A stretch of 64,000 bases of DNA, taken from positions 1,116,001 to 1,180,000 of the forward strand of contig NZ_OU912926.1 in NCBI RefSeq assembly GCF_918378365.1, read 5' to 3'. This DNA is from Candidatus Nitrotoga arctica (lineage in GTDB: Bacteria; Pseudomonadota; Gammaproteobacteria; Burkholderiales; Gallionellaceae). Shown here in pieces: positions 9,901-18,181 of the stretch. The notes below the pieces were generated by a model that saw only the letters and a list, made by a program, of their open reading frames with translations, ran no database searches and was not told the DNA's origin. The position numbers and the translations under genes are program-made. Each line of letters starts with the position of its first letter. The first letter of the stretch is position 1.

Positions 9901-10100
9901 AACGTGATGCGCTGCTCGGATTCCAGCGGCGAATATCCAGGTGCTGCAGTATTAACTTGAACTTGCACATTGGTAATATCGGGAACGGCGTCGATCGGCA
10001 AATTCTGGTAACTAAAGACCCCCAACACAGCCATTCCAACCGTCATCACCAGCACCAGCCAGCGCTGATCAATGGCAAAACGAATTATTTTTTCGAACAT
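6852..10100 (-). CDS. czcA: heavy-metal efflux RND pump, CzcA family
   Basis: A 1082-residue inner-membrane RND transporter that exports divalent cations across the envelope with CzcB and CzcC. The N-terminus (MFEKIIRFAIDQRWLVLV, LPIDAVPDITNVQVQVNT) and the long periplasmic loops are typical. The proton-relay helix near residue 400 reads DFGIIIDGAVVIVES, the HME1/HME2 signature for Co/Zn/Cd/Ni rather than the CusA copper/silver type. A local insertion around residues 780-815 carries two similar stretches (FRSNYLQLADI, PSNYIQLSDV). The last ~21 residues (from about SVRLRHEHDE) are read out of frame from the adjoining czcA remnant, so the C-terminal tail is probably not ancestral. It follows czcB by 9 bp. 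Confidence 0.95.
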   Translation of the reverse strand: MFEKIIRFAIDQRWLVLVMTVGMAVLGVFSYQNLPIDAVPDITNVQVQVNTAAPGYSPLESEQRITFPIEIVMAGLPNLQETRSLSRYGLSQVTVIFKDGTDIYFARQLVNERIQQAKGNLPAGIEPSMGPISTGLGEIFMWTVESKEGARKADGTPYTSTDLREIQDWVIKPQLRHVPGVTEINSIGGYVKEFQVAPFPDRLVAYGLSLQDLVTALERNNNNIGAGYIEKRGEQYLIRAPGQVATVEDIGNIIVNSQQGVPIRIREVAEVGIGKELRTGAATENGREAVLGTVYMLIGQNSRTVSQAVAKRLGEINRTLPQGVVAHEVYNRTILIDKAINTVKKNLIEGALLVIAILFLFLGNIRAAIITALVIPLAMLFTFTGMVANKVSANLMSLGALDFGIIIDGAVVIVESCIRRLAHTQAVVGRELTPEERFHEVFTASKEARRPLLFGQLIIMVVYLPIFALVGVEGKMFHPMAFTVVAALLGAMILSVTFIPAAVAVLIGHKVSEKESRLMILAKRGYQPMLNFAMLNKQLILIIAMVAVILSGLLATRMGSEFVPSLNEGDIALHALRVPGTSLSQAIEMQAELERTIKQFPEVDTIFAKMGTAEIATDPMPPNVADNFVMMKPQSEWPDPGRSKVDLVDAMRQAVTKVPGNNYEFTQPIQMRFNELLSGVRSDVAVKVFGDDMDTMNHTAEEISNVLAKVPGATDVKVEQTTGLPMLTIQINREKAARYGVSVGDIQDAVAIAMGGQKAGVLFQGDRRFDIIVRLPEKLRSDMEALKRLPIRLPDNQANGQFRSNYLQLADIEHFGATGRPPSNYIQLSDVAIIHVAPGPNQISRENGKRRVVVTANVRERDIGSFVTAAKQEIQQKVPIPAGYWTTWGGTFEQMQSAAKRLQIVVPVALLLVFILLFIMFNNVKDGLLVFTGVPFALTGGILALWLRGIPLSISAGVGFIALSGVAVLNGLVMISYIRSLRDGGMHLDAAIQEGALTRLRPVLMTALVASLGFVPMAIAMGTGAEVQRPLATVVIGGILSSTALTLLVLPILYQLAHQKESVRLRHEHDEPFRPRDFKGTS

Positions 10101-10109
10101 GAAGGTCTC

Positions 10110-11633
10110 CTAATGGTCATGGCTTGCGCCGGCTTTGCCCAAGTCGGCCTTGATCAGGAAACTGTTCTTCGCGGCGTACCGCTCGCCTGCACTCAAACCC
10201 TTGACCACTTCAATAAACTTGCCGTCGCTACGTCCCAGTTCCAGCGGGTGCGCTTCAAAAAAAGTACCATAGCGGACGAAGACAGCCGTCCAATCGCGCA
10301 CTGTCTGGATGGCATCTGCGGAGACTGCTATCGGCACCTCCACCTCATCAGCCACCAGCTCGATATTGACGGGCAGACCGGGTCGCCAGATGCCTTTGGG
10401 GTTGGGCAAAATGATATGTGCTTCTGCTGTGCGAGTCTGCTCGCCCAGCAGCGCGCCAAGATGCTCTACGCTGCCACTGCTCTGGAAATCAAAAGAGCTT
10501 GCTTTTACTATAGCCTTCTGCCCGATTTTTACGGTATTCAGATCTTTGGAGTAGATGGTCAATACCGCCCAGACTGTGGATAAATCAGCCACGACAAAGA
10601 TGTTGGCATCTTCCTTAAGTACTTGGCCGACCGAAATTTGCTTCTGCATCACGATGCCATCGATGGGCGCGCGGATTTCATAGCGCGTGAGATTACTGTT
10701 GTTCGTCAGAGAGCCGCCGAGCGAAGCCAGCTTCTGTTTTACACTCTGAACGATGATTTCAGCTTCCTGCATTACGTTGCGTGCTTGTAGATAGTCCTGC
10801 TCGGCGGAAATTTTTTCTTCCCATAAGCTTTTTTCGCGCTCGAACGTAGTGCGCGCCAAGCTCAACCGTTTTTGTGCTGCTAGCAGTTCACTTCGCAGGT
10901 CGGCCAGGGCTTGGCTGGAAATCACTGCCAGGACATGGCCTTTGCGCACTGGGTCACCGGCATTCGCGCCTACCGACTCAACCACTCCGGCTAGTCGCGG
11001 CACAACATACACCACCCGATCTTCGTTGAAACTGATGTGGCCAATAAGTTGCAATGTGCTCTTGATGCGCGCCGGTCCAGAGGTCAGCATTTCGATGTTG
11101 CCTTGCTTGATCTGTTGATCGGTCATGCTCACGCGTGCTTCGATCTGCTCATAGGTAAACGAGTAAGGCTTATTGCCCAATTGAGCGTCGATCGTTACTT
11201 TGAAAGAATGCGGCTCCTCAACTACTGCATTGCCTTTTAGATAATCATTTTGCTTGACGAAGGTGATTTTCTGAGGCTTGCGACCGAGGCGTTCGAGGGT
11301 GATGGTAACTTTACTGGTGGCAGGATCGAGCGGCTTGCCGTTTTTGTAGGTATAGACGCGAAACTCAGGTTCCACGCCCTCTTCGAAGATTGTTATTTCA
11401 ACCCCATAGCCGTTTTGTGTGAATAACTTTCCACCGTGTTGACCTGTCTGCGGTTCAGCTTCTGAGTGATTTTTTGAGTGATTGTCGTGTGAGTGGCCGT
11501 CATGCTCATTTTTATCCTCTTCGTGCAGCTTTGTGCCGCCTTGGCTGCTGAGAATCAGCATGGCGATTACGATGCCGATCGCCAGAACAACGGCAATGTA
11601 AATAGTTTGTTTTTTGTTTAGATTCAGTTTCAT
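10110..11633 (-). CDS. czcB: RND efflux periplasmic adaptor, CzcB family
   Basis: A 507-residue membrane-fusion protein joining CzcA to the outer-membrane channel. One N-terminal membrane helix (about residues 10-29) is followed by a His/Asp/Glu-rich segment (about residues 35-62, with HDGHSHDNHSKNH) that could bind metal in the periplasm, then a CzcB-type N-terminal domain, a barrel-sandwich hybrid split by a coiled coil (LRSELLAAQKRLSLARTTF), and beta-barrel and membrane-proximal domains. It ends in SHDH, another possible metal-binding patch. It lies between czcC and czcA on the minus strand with short gaps, as in standard czcCBA operons. Confidence 0.94.
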   Translation of the reverse strand: MKLNLNKKQTIYIAVVLAIGIVIAMLILSSQGGTKLHEEDKNEHDGHSHDNHSKNHSEAEPQTGQHGGKLFTQNGYGVEITIFEEGVEPEFRVYTYKNGKPLDPATSKVTITLERLGRKPQKITFVKQNDYLKGNAVVEEPHSFKVTIDAQLGNKPYSFTYEQIEARVSMTDQQIKQGNIEMLTSGPARIKSTLQLIGHISFNEDRVVYVVPRLAGVVESVGANAGDPVRKGHVLAVISSQALADLRSELLAAQKRLSLARTTFEREKSLWEEKISAEQDYLQARNVMQEAEIIVQSVKQKLASLGGSLTNNSNLTRYEIRAPIDGIVMQKQISVGQVLKEDANIFVVADLSTVWAVLTIYSKDLNTVKIGQKAIVKASSFDFQSSGSVEHLGALLGEQTRTAEAHIILPNPKGIWRPGLPVNIELVADEVEVPIAVSADAIQTVRDWTAVFVRYGTFFEAHPLELGRSDGKFIEVVKGLSAGERYAAKNSFLIKADLGKAGASHDH

Positions 11634-11676
11634 GTCGATTTCCCTATGGCGTTGTGGCGGCCAGCTTTAACGGTTA

Positions 11677-12966
11677 TCAGAGCGGTGAACCATCGGGCGC
11701 TTCGCCAAGAACACGTTCGATTTCGGCAGCAGATCGATGCGCTTCTGCCAAGGCGCGCAGGTATTGAGATTTGGCTTGGAACAGCGTGCGCTGAGCGTCG
11801 AGCGCCTCAAGGAAGCTAAACTTACCCATAAGGAAACCTTTGGTCGCGGCATCGTAGGCACTTTGCGCACCCGGTAGAATCTCTCGCTGTAAAATTTCAA
11901 TTTCTTGACGGGCAACATTAAGACGCTCGAGCGCTTGAGCGATCTCATTATTGAGACGGATCTCGGTTCCAGACAGCTCGTCCCGTGCCTTGTCGGTGCG
12001 GCGTAGCGCCTCCAAAATATTTCCTTGGTTGCGATTGAAGATCGGGATCGGCAATGACACGCCAAGAAGCGCTTGGTTGAGGCCTATTTCAGCGTTGCGT
12101 CTACCACCCAAACTAAGTGTCACGTCCGGAACGCGAAGAGTGCGTTCTACTTCCACCAGTGCCTGTCGGCGGTTCACTTCAAGCTGCGCGCGAGCCAACC
12201 CGGGTGAATTTGCCAAGCGGGCCGTTAAATCTTTCAGCGTGGGTAGTGCAGGCAGCGCCTCAACTTGGCCCTCAGCTCGTTCGAAACGAGGCGATGCATT
12301 TCCCCATATAGCCGTGAGGCGTTTGCGTGCCATTTTCAGGCTGGTGGATGCTTGACTTAGTTCGACGCGGACGCTCGCTTCGGCAACACGCGCCTTTGTT
12401 TCTTCGACCGGGGACACCTTGCCGGCCGTGACTCGTTTTGAAGCAGCAGAAGTTGCCCGTTGAGAGAGCTCGACCAATCCTTGCGTTAAAAGAGAACGTT
12501 CTTGCGCCACAAGCACATCAAAAAAAGCCACCATGACGGCTGCGCGAATTTCTGCGCGCATGGCATTCAATTCTGCCGAAGCTACATCGAGGCGCCGCTC
12601 GGCGGCGGCAATACGCGCGGGTCGCTTACCGCCGAGCTCTAACGGCTGGTTGATGTAGACTGCGGTGAGACGATTCGCGGGCCGTGTATCCTCGATTAAC
12701 GCCTCAACTCGCGGGTTCGGCCGAAGGCCAGCTTGAAGGATTGATCCAGAAACTGCTTCGAGTTCCCGTCTGGCGGTAGACAGGGCTGCATTGGCGCCAT
12801 AAGCCAATTCGAGAGCGGCTTTTAGCGTAAGTGGGGCGGCTGGCTCGGTAACGCGGAGTGCGTTACCCTCGACAGCCACATAATTGCTGAGGCTTCTCAT
12901 TTCAAGAGCTAATGAGGGATTGAAAATTATCGCCGCCAACCCAAGCGGTAAAAGCAGTTTCATCAT
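11677..12966 (-). CDS. czcC: outer-membrane efflux channel, TolC/CzcC family
   Basis: A 429-residue outer-membrane factor forming the exit duct of the Czc pump. It has a signal peptide (MMKLLLPLGLAAIIFNPSLA), then two homologous OEP repeats, each with long alpha-helical hairpins; LTLKAALELAYGANAALSTARRELEAV and the later LNNEIAQALERLNVARQEIEIL are typical. A GGAGA ribosome site sits seven bases before the ATG. First gene of czcCBA (minus strand), 43 bp before czcB. No adjacent two-component regulator (czcRS) is present in the window. Confidence 0.93.
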   Translation of the reverse strand: MMKLLLPLGLAAIIFNPSLALEMRSLSNYVAVEGNALRVTEPAAPLTLKAALELAYGANAALSTARRELEAVSGSILQAGLRPNPRVEALIEDTRPANRLTAVYINQPLELGGKRPARIAAAERRLDVASAELNAMRAEIRAAVMVAFFDVLVAQERSLLTQGLVELSQRATSAASKRVTAGKVSPVEETKARVAEASVRVELSQASTSLKMARKRLTAIWGNASPRFERAEGQVEALPALPTLKDLTARLANSPGLARAQLEVNRRQALVEVERTLRVPDVTLSLGGRRNAEIGLNQALLGVSLPIPIFNRNQGNILEALRRTDKARDELSGTEIRLNNEIAQALERLNVARQEIEILQREILPGAQSAYDAATKGFLMGKFSFLEALDAQRTLFQAKSQYLRALAEAHRSAAEIERVLGEAPDGSPL

Positions 12967-13195
12967 CCAATTCTCCTGATGAAGTAGGGAAGAAGTCCGG
13001 CGAGACCTCGAAATAGGTTAAATGTAAAAATTAACGTCTCGCCAATTTAACCCGAATATTCATAAATGTGCGCCGGCTCCCTTGCCCTTAAAAATTTGTT
13101 AAGCATTTTGTTCGTCGGATGCATGAATAACTACACCGCTCCTTCACATTGTTGCCTACCAAATGAGCGAGGTTCGCAGGGGCGAGTGGTTGTAC

Positions 13196-13250
13196 GAGTT
13201 TTTACCATATAAATCCTGCGAGAAAAATTTCGCTTAACTCGTAAAAACTC
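13196..13250. repeat. inverted repeat between the small periplasmic protein gene and czcC
   Basis: GAGTTTTTAC (13196-13205) and GTAAAAACTC (13241-13250) form a perfect 10-bp inverted repeat around 35 bp; the inner part contains GCGA/TCGC arms. It touches the stop codon of the upstream minus-strand gene. It may be a terminator or attenuator between that gene and czcCBA, or a regulator site; no T-tract of the usual kind follows. Confidence 0.6.
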
Positions 13251-13657
13251 TACGCACCACTATTCAGTTTTATGACAGGAGGTGCCTGAGCTGGAGGGCG
13301 GTAATATGAAAAACGAAAAGAAGTTTGTTTCGTTTGGCCAATAATGGTCAGAGGTATTGCATTTAATAAAGAAGTCGGCAATCTGGTATGTGATGCTCCC
13401 TGATAATCTGTCAGCAACAGGATGTAATCATTTTTATATCCCTGCGCCATGCCAATGGTTGGAAATTCCGCCTTGACATCGCTTAACTCTGGTTGGGCAG
13501 TTGCAGCGTCAGCATGGTCGAGTATGTCACCATTGAGATGGAAATGTATGCTGCCGGAATGGAAATCATCGCTGACATGTGCATGCACTAATGGCGCGAT
13601 GCATTGCAGCATCGACAGTAGTGCAATCAAGCTTAAGTTTTTCCATTTTCGTGTCAT
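13250..13657 (-). CDS. small secreted His-containing protein upstream of czcCBA
   Basis: A 135-residue protein with an N-terminal signal peptide (LSLIALLSMLQCIAPLVHA) and a mature part that starts HVSDDFHSGSIHFHLNGDILDHADA, rich in His and Asp. It resembles in size, topology and position the small secreted proteins often seen at the head of czc loci (CzcI or DUF2946 type), but I cannot assign a family. A periplasmic metal-binding or metal-sensing role is inferred from the His cluster and the position 283 bp upstream of czcC on the same strand. It could also be transcribed separately, since an inverted repeat lies directly after its stop. Confidence 0.65.
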   Translation of the reverse strand: MTRKWKNLSLIALLSMLQCIAPLVHAHVSDDFHSGSIHFHLNGDILDHADAATAQPELSDVKAEFPTIGMAQGYKNDYILLLTDYQGASHTRLPTSLLNAIPLTIIGQTKQTSFRFSYYRPPAQAPPVIKLNSGA

Positions 13658-13819
13658 ATGATCAATTCTGAACAGGTCAAATAGCTGTCTTCAATGCAGT
13701 TTCGTAGTTTAGAGTCCTAATAATAGGGCGAGAGGCATAAAAATAAAATAGGTAATTTGCTTATTTATTGGTGTTTACTAAGCGAAATATACTGGCAATT
13801 TCTATTTTAGAAAAATCTG

Positions 13820-14686
13820 TTATTCACTTTGCAGAGTGTCAGCCGAAGTAAAGGTCCAAGTACGTGTGATATTGAGAATATCCGTGTCTTTGCGGATGTC
13901 CGGCGGGAGCGGGGAGAAAGGCGCAGCCAGTTTTACGATACGCCGTGCTGCAGCATCCAGGATGGGCTGCCGGGATGAGCGACTCACCTCCACATTTTCC
14001 ACACTGCCGTCTGCACGGATGGAGACGCTGAGTTGCAGTGTGCCATAAATATTTTTCTGGCGCGCAATTTGGGGATAGTTCATGTTCCCTACACGTTCTA
14101 CTTTGATGCGCCAATCTTCAATATATTTTGCGAAGCGGTATTCTTGGGTGCGCGCACCGATAAACTTTCGCCGTGGCAATTTTTGATAAGCATCAAAATC
14201 CTTGCTAATCTGTGCTTCCAGGCGTGCGATCTCCAGCCTGCGTTGCATCATGTCTAGGTTATTTGTATTGTCACTGGCACTTTGGTGTTGTTCTTGTCCT
14301 TGGGTTTTTTGTTGCGGTATGCGGTGTGTGCTTATGGCCGCCTGTGCCAGCAGGAGTTTGACTCCTTGTTCGAGCTGCTGCACGCGTTGCGCGGATTGTT
14401 CCGGCGTGAATTGTTTATCATCGGTCAAGGTAGGCAGCGGGCTTTTTGCGTGACGATCTTCAGTTGTATTACCCCCGCCGTCGAGGTTGTTTTGTGCCAA
14501 GGCATCGGCCTTAACAGGGCGCGATTTTGCTTTACTGTTTACCAGTACCACTTGCAGCGGTTGTAGGGAATCATTAATTTTGCGTGGGTCAGGCAGGGCG
14601 AAGCCGATGCCAAACAGCATAAAAGCATGCAGCACTAGCGAAAATGCCAGGGCAATGGCGATTGGCTGTTTGAACAGAACTAGCAA
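13820..14686 (-). CDS. TonB-family energy transducer protein
   Basis: A 288-residue protein with one N-terminal membrane anchor (about residues 8-30, IAIALAFSLVLHAFMLFGIGFAL), a polar linker with helical segments, and a C-terminal TonB domain (about residues 195-285) including GNMNYPQIARQKNIYGTLQLSVSIRADGSVENVEVSRSS. This architecture couples proton-motive force from ExbB/ExbD to outer-membrane receptors. The usual Pro-rich spacer is weak. No exbB or exbD is adjacent. The start overlaps the stop of the upstream RNB gene by 7 bp, so the two are probably co-translated; why a TonB protein is paired with a ribonuclease is not evident from sequence. Confidence 0.85.
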   Translation of the reverse strand: MLVLFKQPIAIALAFSLVLHAFMLFGIGFALPDPRKINDSLQPLQVVLVNSKAKSRPVKADALAQNNLDGGGNTTEDRHAKSPLPTLTDDKQFTPEQSAQRVQQLEQGVKLLLAQAAISTHRIPQQKTQGQEQHQSASDNTNNLDMMQRRLEIARLEAQISKDFDAYQKLPRRKFIGARTQEYRFAKYIEDWRIKVERVGNMNYPQIARQKNIYGTLQLSVSIRADGSVENVEVSRSSRQPILDAAARRIVKLAAPFSPLPPDIRKDTDILNITRTWTFTSADTLQSE

Positions 14687-16539
14687 GCGGTGGCCTCCTC
14701 CTCAATCTTGGAGATAAAGCGGGCATTGAAATTCAGGTCAAGCAGGTCAATTTCGCCTATCTCCAGAATTACACGCGTGTTAGGTGGTAATTCCGGTAAG
14801 GATGGGATGCGGCCCACCAGTGGAATGTGGACGAATTTCACCAGATTTTCGCGTAGTACCAGCGCTTCGGCTTGCTGAATGTTTTCCTGCAGCAGCCAGC
14901 GTAAGCACCAATAGCGTTCCATATTGCGTTGGAATTCGTTGTAAAGCGTATAGGCAGTGTCGAAGTCGCGCATCACGGCGAACAGTGTTGTGTCGTTTTT
15001 AGTATAGGCGGGTGGGTCTTCGCGCAACAGGCTGATAATCTGGCGCTGGTTTACAAAGTCTATGTAGCGGCGCAACGGCGAGCTTGACCACATATATTGC
15101 GCTACGCCCAACCCTTGGTGTGGTGCCGGCACGGTACTCATTTTCACCTTGCCGTTGTTTTGCGTGCGGTAGATGCCCGCTACATCGTGCGTCGCGAGCA
15201 GTTTTCCCCATTCAGAATTTACGAAAATCATCAGCTCTGCTACCACCTTGTCAATGGGTGAGCCACGCTGCCGAGTACTGATACTGACGCGATCGTTTTC
15301 CACGTGAAAATTGTAATCCACCTGCTGAATACTATTGTCGGCGGATTTGCCACGTGTTGCTTCCAGCTTTTGCGCTAAATTCCATAATAGCGTGAGCTCT
15401 GCCGCAAAGAGAAAATCCTGCTTGCCGGCAGCCAGAGTCTCCTCATTGAATAGCGGTTCCAGCGTGTCATGGCGCAGGTTGGCGGCGATATGGATGCGCT
15501 CAATGCGGCTTTCCGTGCTGAGCACGGCCAAGGTGTCGGCATCCACTTCGAGGTACATGGAAAGCGACGGGCAAACTTTGTCGGCACTTAGGGTAAATGC
15601 CTGCACCACGCTGTCTGGTAACATGGTGATCTTGTCTCCAGGCATGTATACCGTGGACATGCGCTGCATCGCAATATCATCACCTGGTGAACCAGGCGCT
15701 ATGCCCAAAGACGGGGCGGCAATGTGCACACCGATACGCCAGTTACCGTTGGCAAGTTCTCTAACCGACAAGGCATCGTCGATTTCTGTGGTAGTCGCAT
15801 CATCTATGCTGAATGCAGTATCCACTGCTAGTGGCAGGTCGGGCCAGACAGCTAAATCGATCTCACCGAAACTGGTTCCATGCGGGAAATTTTCAAACAA
15901 GAAGCGCTGCAGATGATAAGCCTGCGTGGAAGGAACTGCTCCGCAGCGTTGCAACAAGTGCGCGGCCGACAAGTGCGTAGCGGTGCAGGCGGCCTCCAGC
16001 GCTTTCACCTCAAGGGTGTTGCGATCCGGTTTGTATAGTAGATACGATAATTTGTCGGTGAATTCCGGCGGCAGGGTGAAAGCGATTAGCTCGTTGGTGT
16101 AACGCGCTTGCAAGGCGGCTTGCAAGCGTTTTTTTTCGGCGCTGGCTAGCGCAGATTTGAGGGCGTCCGGTGGTGCGGCCTTATAATATCCCTTGCCTTT
16201 TTTGTAAAAATACATTGGCGAGGAATGCAGGCGAATCAAGGTGCCCGCTGCCTCGATTGAATGGGGCGTGTGGCCAAAATATTCACTGGCCAGTTCATTA
16301 AAGCCGAAATCATCCGGCGGGCTACATTCCCACAAAAATTCTACATCTATGTCTGCTGCGATGTCTTCCGCCTGCGTCATAAATTCAGTTAGCCCGGGTT
16401 GGGCAAAACGTAACAGCACGTTGGCGGCTTTGATCTTGCTGCGCTTGCCATGCGTGCTTTCTACTTGCAGCGAGGTTATGCTGTCAGTGAGTATCGATCC
16501 GACCTTGAAAGCGCCGTCTTCTTCGTAAAAAATGTTCAT
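14680..16539 (-). CDS. RNB-domain exoribonuclease, RNase II family
   Basis: A 619-residue cytoplasmic protein with the RNB catalytic core. The active-site stretch AFSIDDATTTEIDDALSV (about residues 240-258) carries the clustered Asp residues that bind Mg2+ and cut RNA 3' to 5'. Downstream are the family segments IAAPSLGIAPGSPGDD, MPGDKITMLP and YMWSSSPLRRYIDFVNQRQI (about residue 490). It is shorter than RNase R, and only a rudimentary C-terminal S1-like region is seen (VGRIPSLPELPPNTRVILEIGEIDLLDL). It is the first gene of a pair with the TonB-family gene. Confidence 0.92.
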   Translation of the reverse strand: MNIFYEEDGAFKVGSILTDSITSLQVESTHGKRSKIKAANVLLRFAQPGLTEFMTQAEDIAADIDVEFLWECSPPDDFGFNELASEYFGHTPHSIEAAGTLIRLHSSPMYFYKKGKGYYKAAPPDALKSALASAEKKRLQAALQARYTNELIAFTLPPEFTDKLSYLLYKPDRNTLEVKALEAACTATHLSAAHLLQRCGAVPSTQAYHLQRFLFENFPHGTSFGEIDLAVWPDLPLAVDTAFSIDDATTTEIDDALSVRELANGNWRIGVHIAAPSLGIAPGSPGDDIAMQRMSTVYMPGDKITMLPDSVVQAFTLSADKVCPSLSMYLEVDADTLAVLSTESRIERIHIAANLRHDTLEPLFNEETLAAGKQDFLFAAELTLLWNLAQKLEATRGKSADNSIQQVDYNFHVENDRVSISTRQRGSPIDKVVAELMIFVNSEWGKLLATHDVAGIYRTQNNGKVKMSTVPAPHQGLGVAQYMWSSSPLRRYIDFVNQRQIISLLREDPPAYTKNDTTLFAVMRDFDTAYTLYNEFQRNMERYWCLRWLLQENIQQAEALVLRENLVKFVHIPLVGRIPSLPELPPNTRVILEIGEIDLLDLNFNARFISKIEEEATAC

Positions 16540-16918
16540 AGGGGATGTAGCGAAAAGAGTGTCGCGATTATACCCCAGCGCTGATCATGGCCTGGAATTT
16601 CACTTCAGTTACGAATATCAACTAAGCTTTGACCTTACCAAGCCAATTGATAGAGGTCTAGATTAGATGCACTCTGAATGGCAAAGAGAATTGTGTCCAT
16701 TAAATATTCTGTGGAATTGGTTTTATGCCATGAATATGATTGCAATTATTTTTGTATGTGTGCGATATCGCACAGATTCTGCATTGTCTTACTGTTACTG
16801 TCTGCCCTAGAGTCAACTAAGTTATTAAGTAGTTAGGCTCGGTTTAAATGTGTAGCAGTGCAGTATTTTGCCTCTACATGAACTGTCTAAGTAATAACTT
16901 AATATTAAGGAGATTATC
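16540..16918. other. intergenic leader and promoter region
   Basis: About 380 bp between the divergent RNB and EF-hand genes. It holds an inverted pair, TAAGTTATTA (16818-16827) and TAATAACTTA (16892-16901), in what would be the 5' leader of the EF-hand gene, just before its AAGGAG ribosome site. I see no ORF. Confidence 0.45.
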
Positions 16919-17359
16919 ATGAAAAAAACTGTTATCAGTCTGGCGATTTTTTCCAGTTTCGCTTTGGGTGTTACATCGGCGTATGCGGTAACGGATCCAG
17001 CCGGGTGGCAAAGAGAAGGTCAAAAAATGATAGAAAATCCGAAGGATAAGAGCTTTGACGACATGTCAAATTCGATTACCAATAGCGAGTATAAGTCTTA
17101 TTTTGATAAACGTTTCCAGCAATTAGGAAAAAAGAACGATGGCAGAGTTTCGCATGAACAAGTGCTATTTAGAGACTTCGCTTTTGCAGATACTAGTGGT
17201 GATGGTGCACTGAGCGTGGATGAAGCGGCAACTGTTCCGTTGATAAAAGAACACTTCGATGCAATCGATACCAATAATGATGACAAAGTAACAGGAGATG
17301 AATTAATAGCATTCATGGCGAACTGGAGAAAAACTCATGAGGGCAAGATGTTGCATTAA
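16919..17359 (+). CDS. secreted EF-hand calcium-binding protein
   Basis: A 146-residue protein with a signal peptide (MKKTVISLAIFSSFALGVTSAYA). The mature part has two canonical EF-hand loops: residues 91-102 (DTSGDGALSVDE) and 117-128 (DTNNDDKVTGDE), each with acidic residues at positions 1, 3, 5 and a Glu at 12; a degenerate third loop may lie at 73-81. A periplasmic or extracellular calcium-binding role is likely. A strong AAGGAG site precedes the ATG and a hairpin terminator follows. The leader and first ~12 codons are strikingly like those of the next gene (17655), pointing to a shared origin of the expression signals. Partner protein unknown. Confidence 0.85.
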   Translation: MKKTVISLAIFSSFALGVTSAYAVTDPAGWQREGQKMIENPKDKSFDDMSNSITNSEYKSYFDKRFQQLGKKNDGRVSHEQVLFRDFAFADTSGDGALSVDEAATVPLIKEHFDAIDTNNDDKVTGDELIAFMANWRKTHEGKMLH

Positions 17360-17391
17360 GTCTGGCTAGATTTGTTTTAAGCAACATTTAG

Positions 17392-17425
17392 CGACAAGGT
17401 GGTTTTATATGCCTTGTCGTTTCTG
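17392..17425 (+). terminator. hairpin terminator after the EF-hand gene
   Basis: CGACAAGG (17392) pairs with CCTTGTCG (17412) and is followed by TTTCT. It lies 33 bp after the stop of the EF-hand gene. Confidence 0.6.
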
Positions 17426-17654
17426 TATGGAATGAATTGCAGTATTAAAATTAGAGAATCTCATAAGCACGAACTTTTTTTGACTTGGTGGTCTCAAAGT
17501 TCTTGACATATTCCGAAGCTGACCCGTAGTATGCCACTCTGAGTCTGCCAAATTTGGAGTATGGGTAGGCTCCGTAAAAGCCTGTGGCGTAGAAGCTTGG
17601 CATGTCTTGATTCTATTCAACTAATCTCGCAAGTTTTATATTAAGGAGCTTCTC

Positions 17655-18128
17655 ATGAAAAAAAGTATTATTAGTCTCGCTATTGCTTCCTGTTTTGTAT
17701 TTGGCGCTTCGTTAGCGCAGGCGCAAGCAATTTCGGCGCCTAAGCCAGCAATGACACAAGATAAAGCTACCGCCTTTTCAGGGAAAGGTCTGAACACCCC
17801 ATGGAATTGCTGCAAACAGTATGATGATCTTGGCATTACCGGTGAACGCGATCAGCCTGCAGAAGTTAATGCACCTGGAAAAAAGATAAACAATGTTGTT
17901 AATCGATCCGCTAAAATCGATCCTGGTTATAAAAATGATGATGGAAACCGTATGCCAGAATTCATGCGGAAAAATTCATTGTCTGCAAATAATGAGCCTA
18001 CCGACTCTAAAGCGTACGGTGCAGGGAAAGATGCTGCAACCACAGGTAATGCACAGGGAACGGGCGATACTTTAGGTAAATCACATTTTGGTGCTGCTTC
18101 AGGTTTTAACCAGTGGCAAAAAAGATAA
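17655..18128 (+). CDS. small secreted protein of unknown function
   Basis: A 157-residue protein with a clear signal peptide (MKKSIISLAIASCFVFGASLAQA) and a polar mature chain. It contains a Cys pair in NTPWNCCKQYDDLGI and Gly/Asn/Asp-rich C-terminal stretches (GAGKDAATTGNAQGTGDTLG), with no recognised domain. The vicinal cysteines could bind metal or a cofactor or form a disulfide. The AAGGAG ribosome site and the first codons closely copy those of the EF-hand gene 300 bp upstream, although the mature proteins are unrelated. A strong hairpin terminator follows 20 bp after the stop, so the gene is probably monocistronic. Function unknown. Confidence 0.75.
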   Translation: MKKSIISLAIASCFVFGASLAQAQAISAPKPAMTQDKATAFSGKGLNTPWNCCKQYDDLGITGERDQPAEVNAPGKKINNVVNRSAKIDPGYKNDDGNRMPEFMRKNSLSANNEPTDSKAYGAGKDAATTGNAQGTGDTLGKSHFGAASGFNQWQKR

Positions 18129-18148
18129 TTATCGTATTATTAATATAA

Positions 18149-18181
18149 CGTTAAGGCCAGCTTAAAGCTGGCCTTAACGTT
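18149..18181. terminator. strong hairpin terminator
   Basis: A 16-nt arm (18149-18164, beginning ACGTTAAGG) is perfectly complementary to 18166-18181, with the central bases forming the loop. It is followed by TTATTAAA on the plus strand and preceded by AT-rich sequence, so it may work in both directions. Confidence 0.8.
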
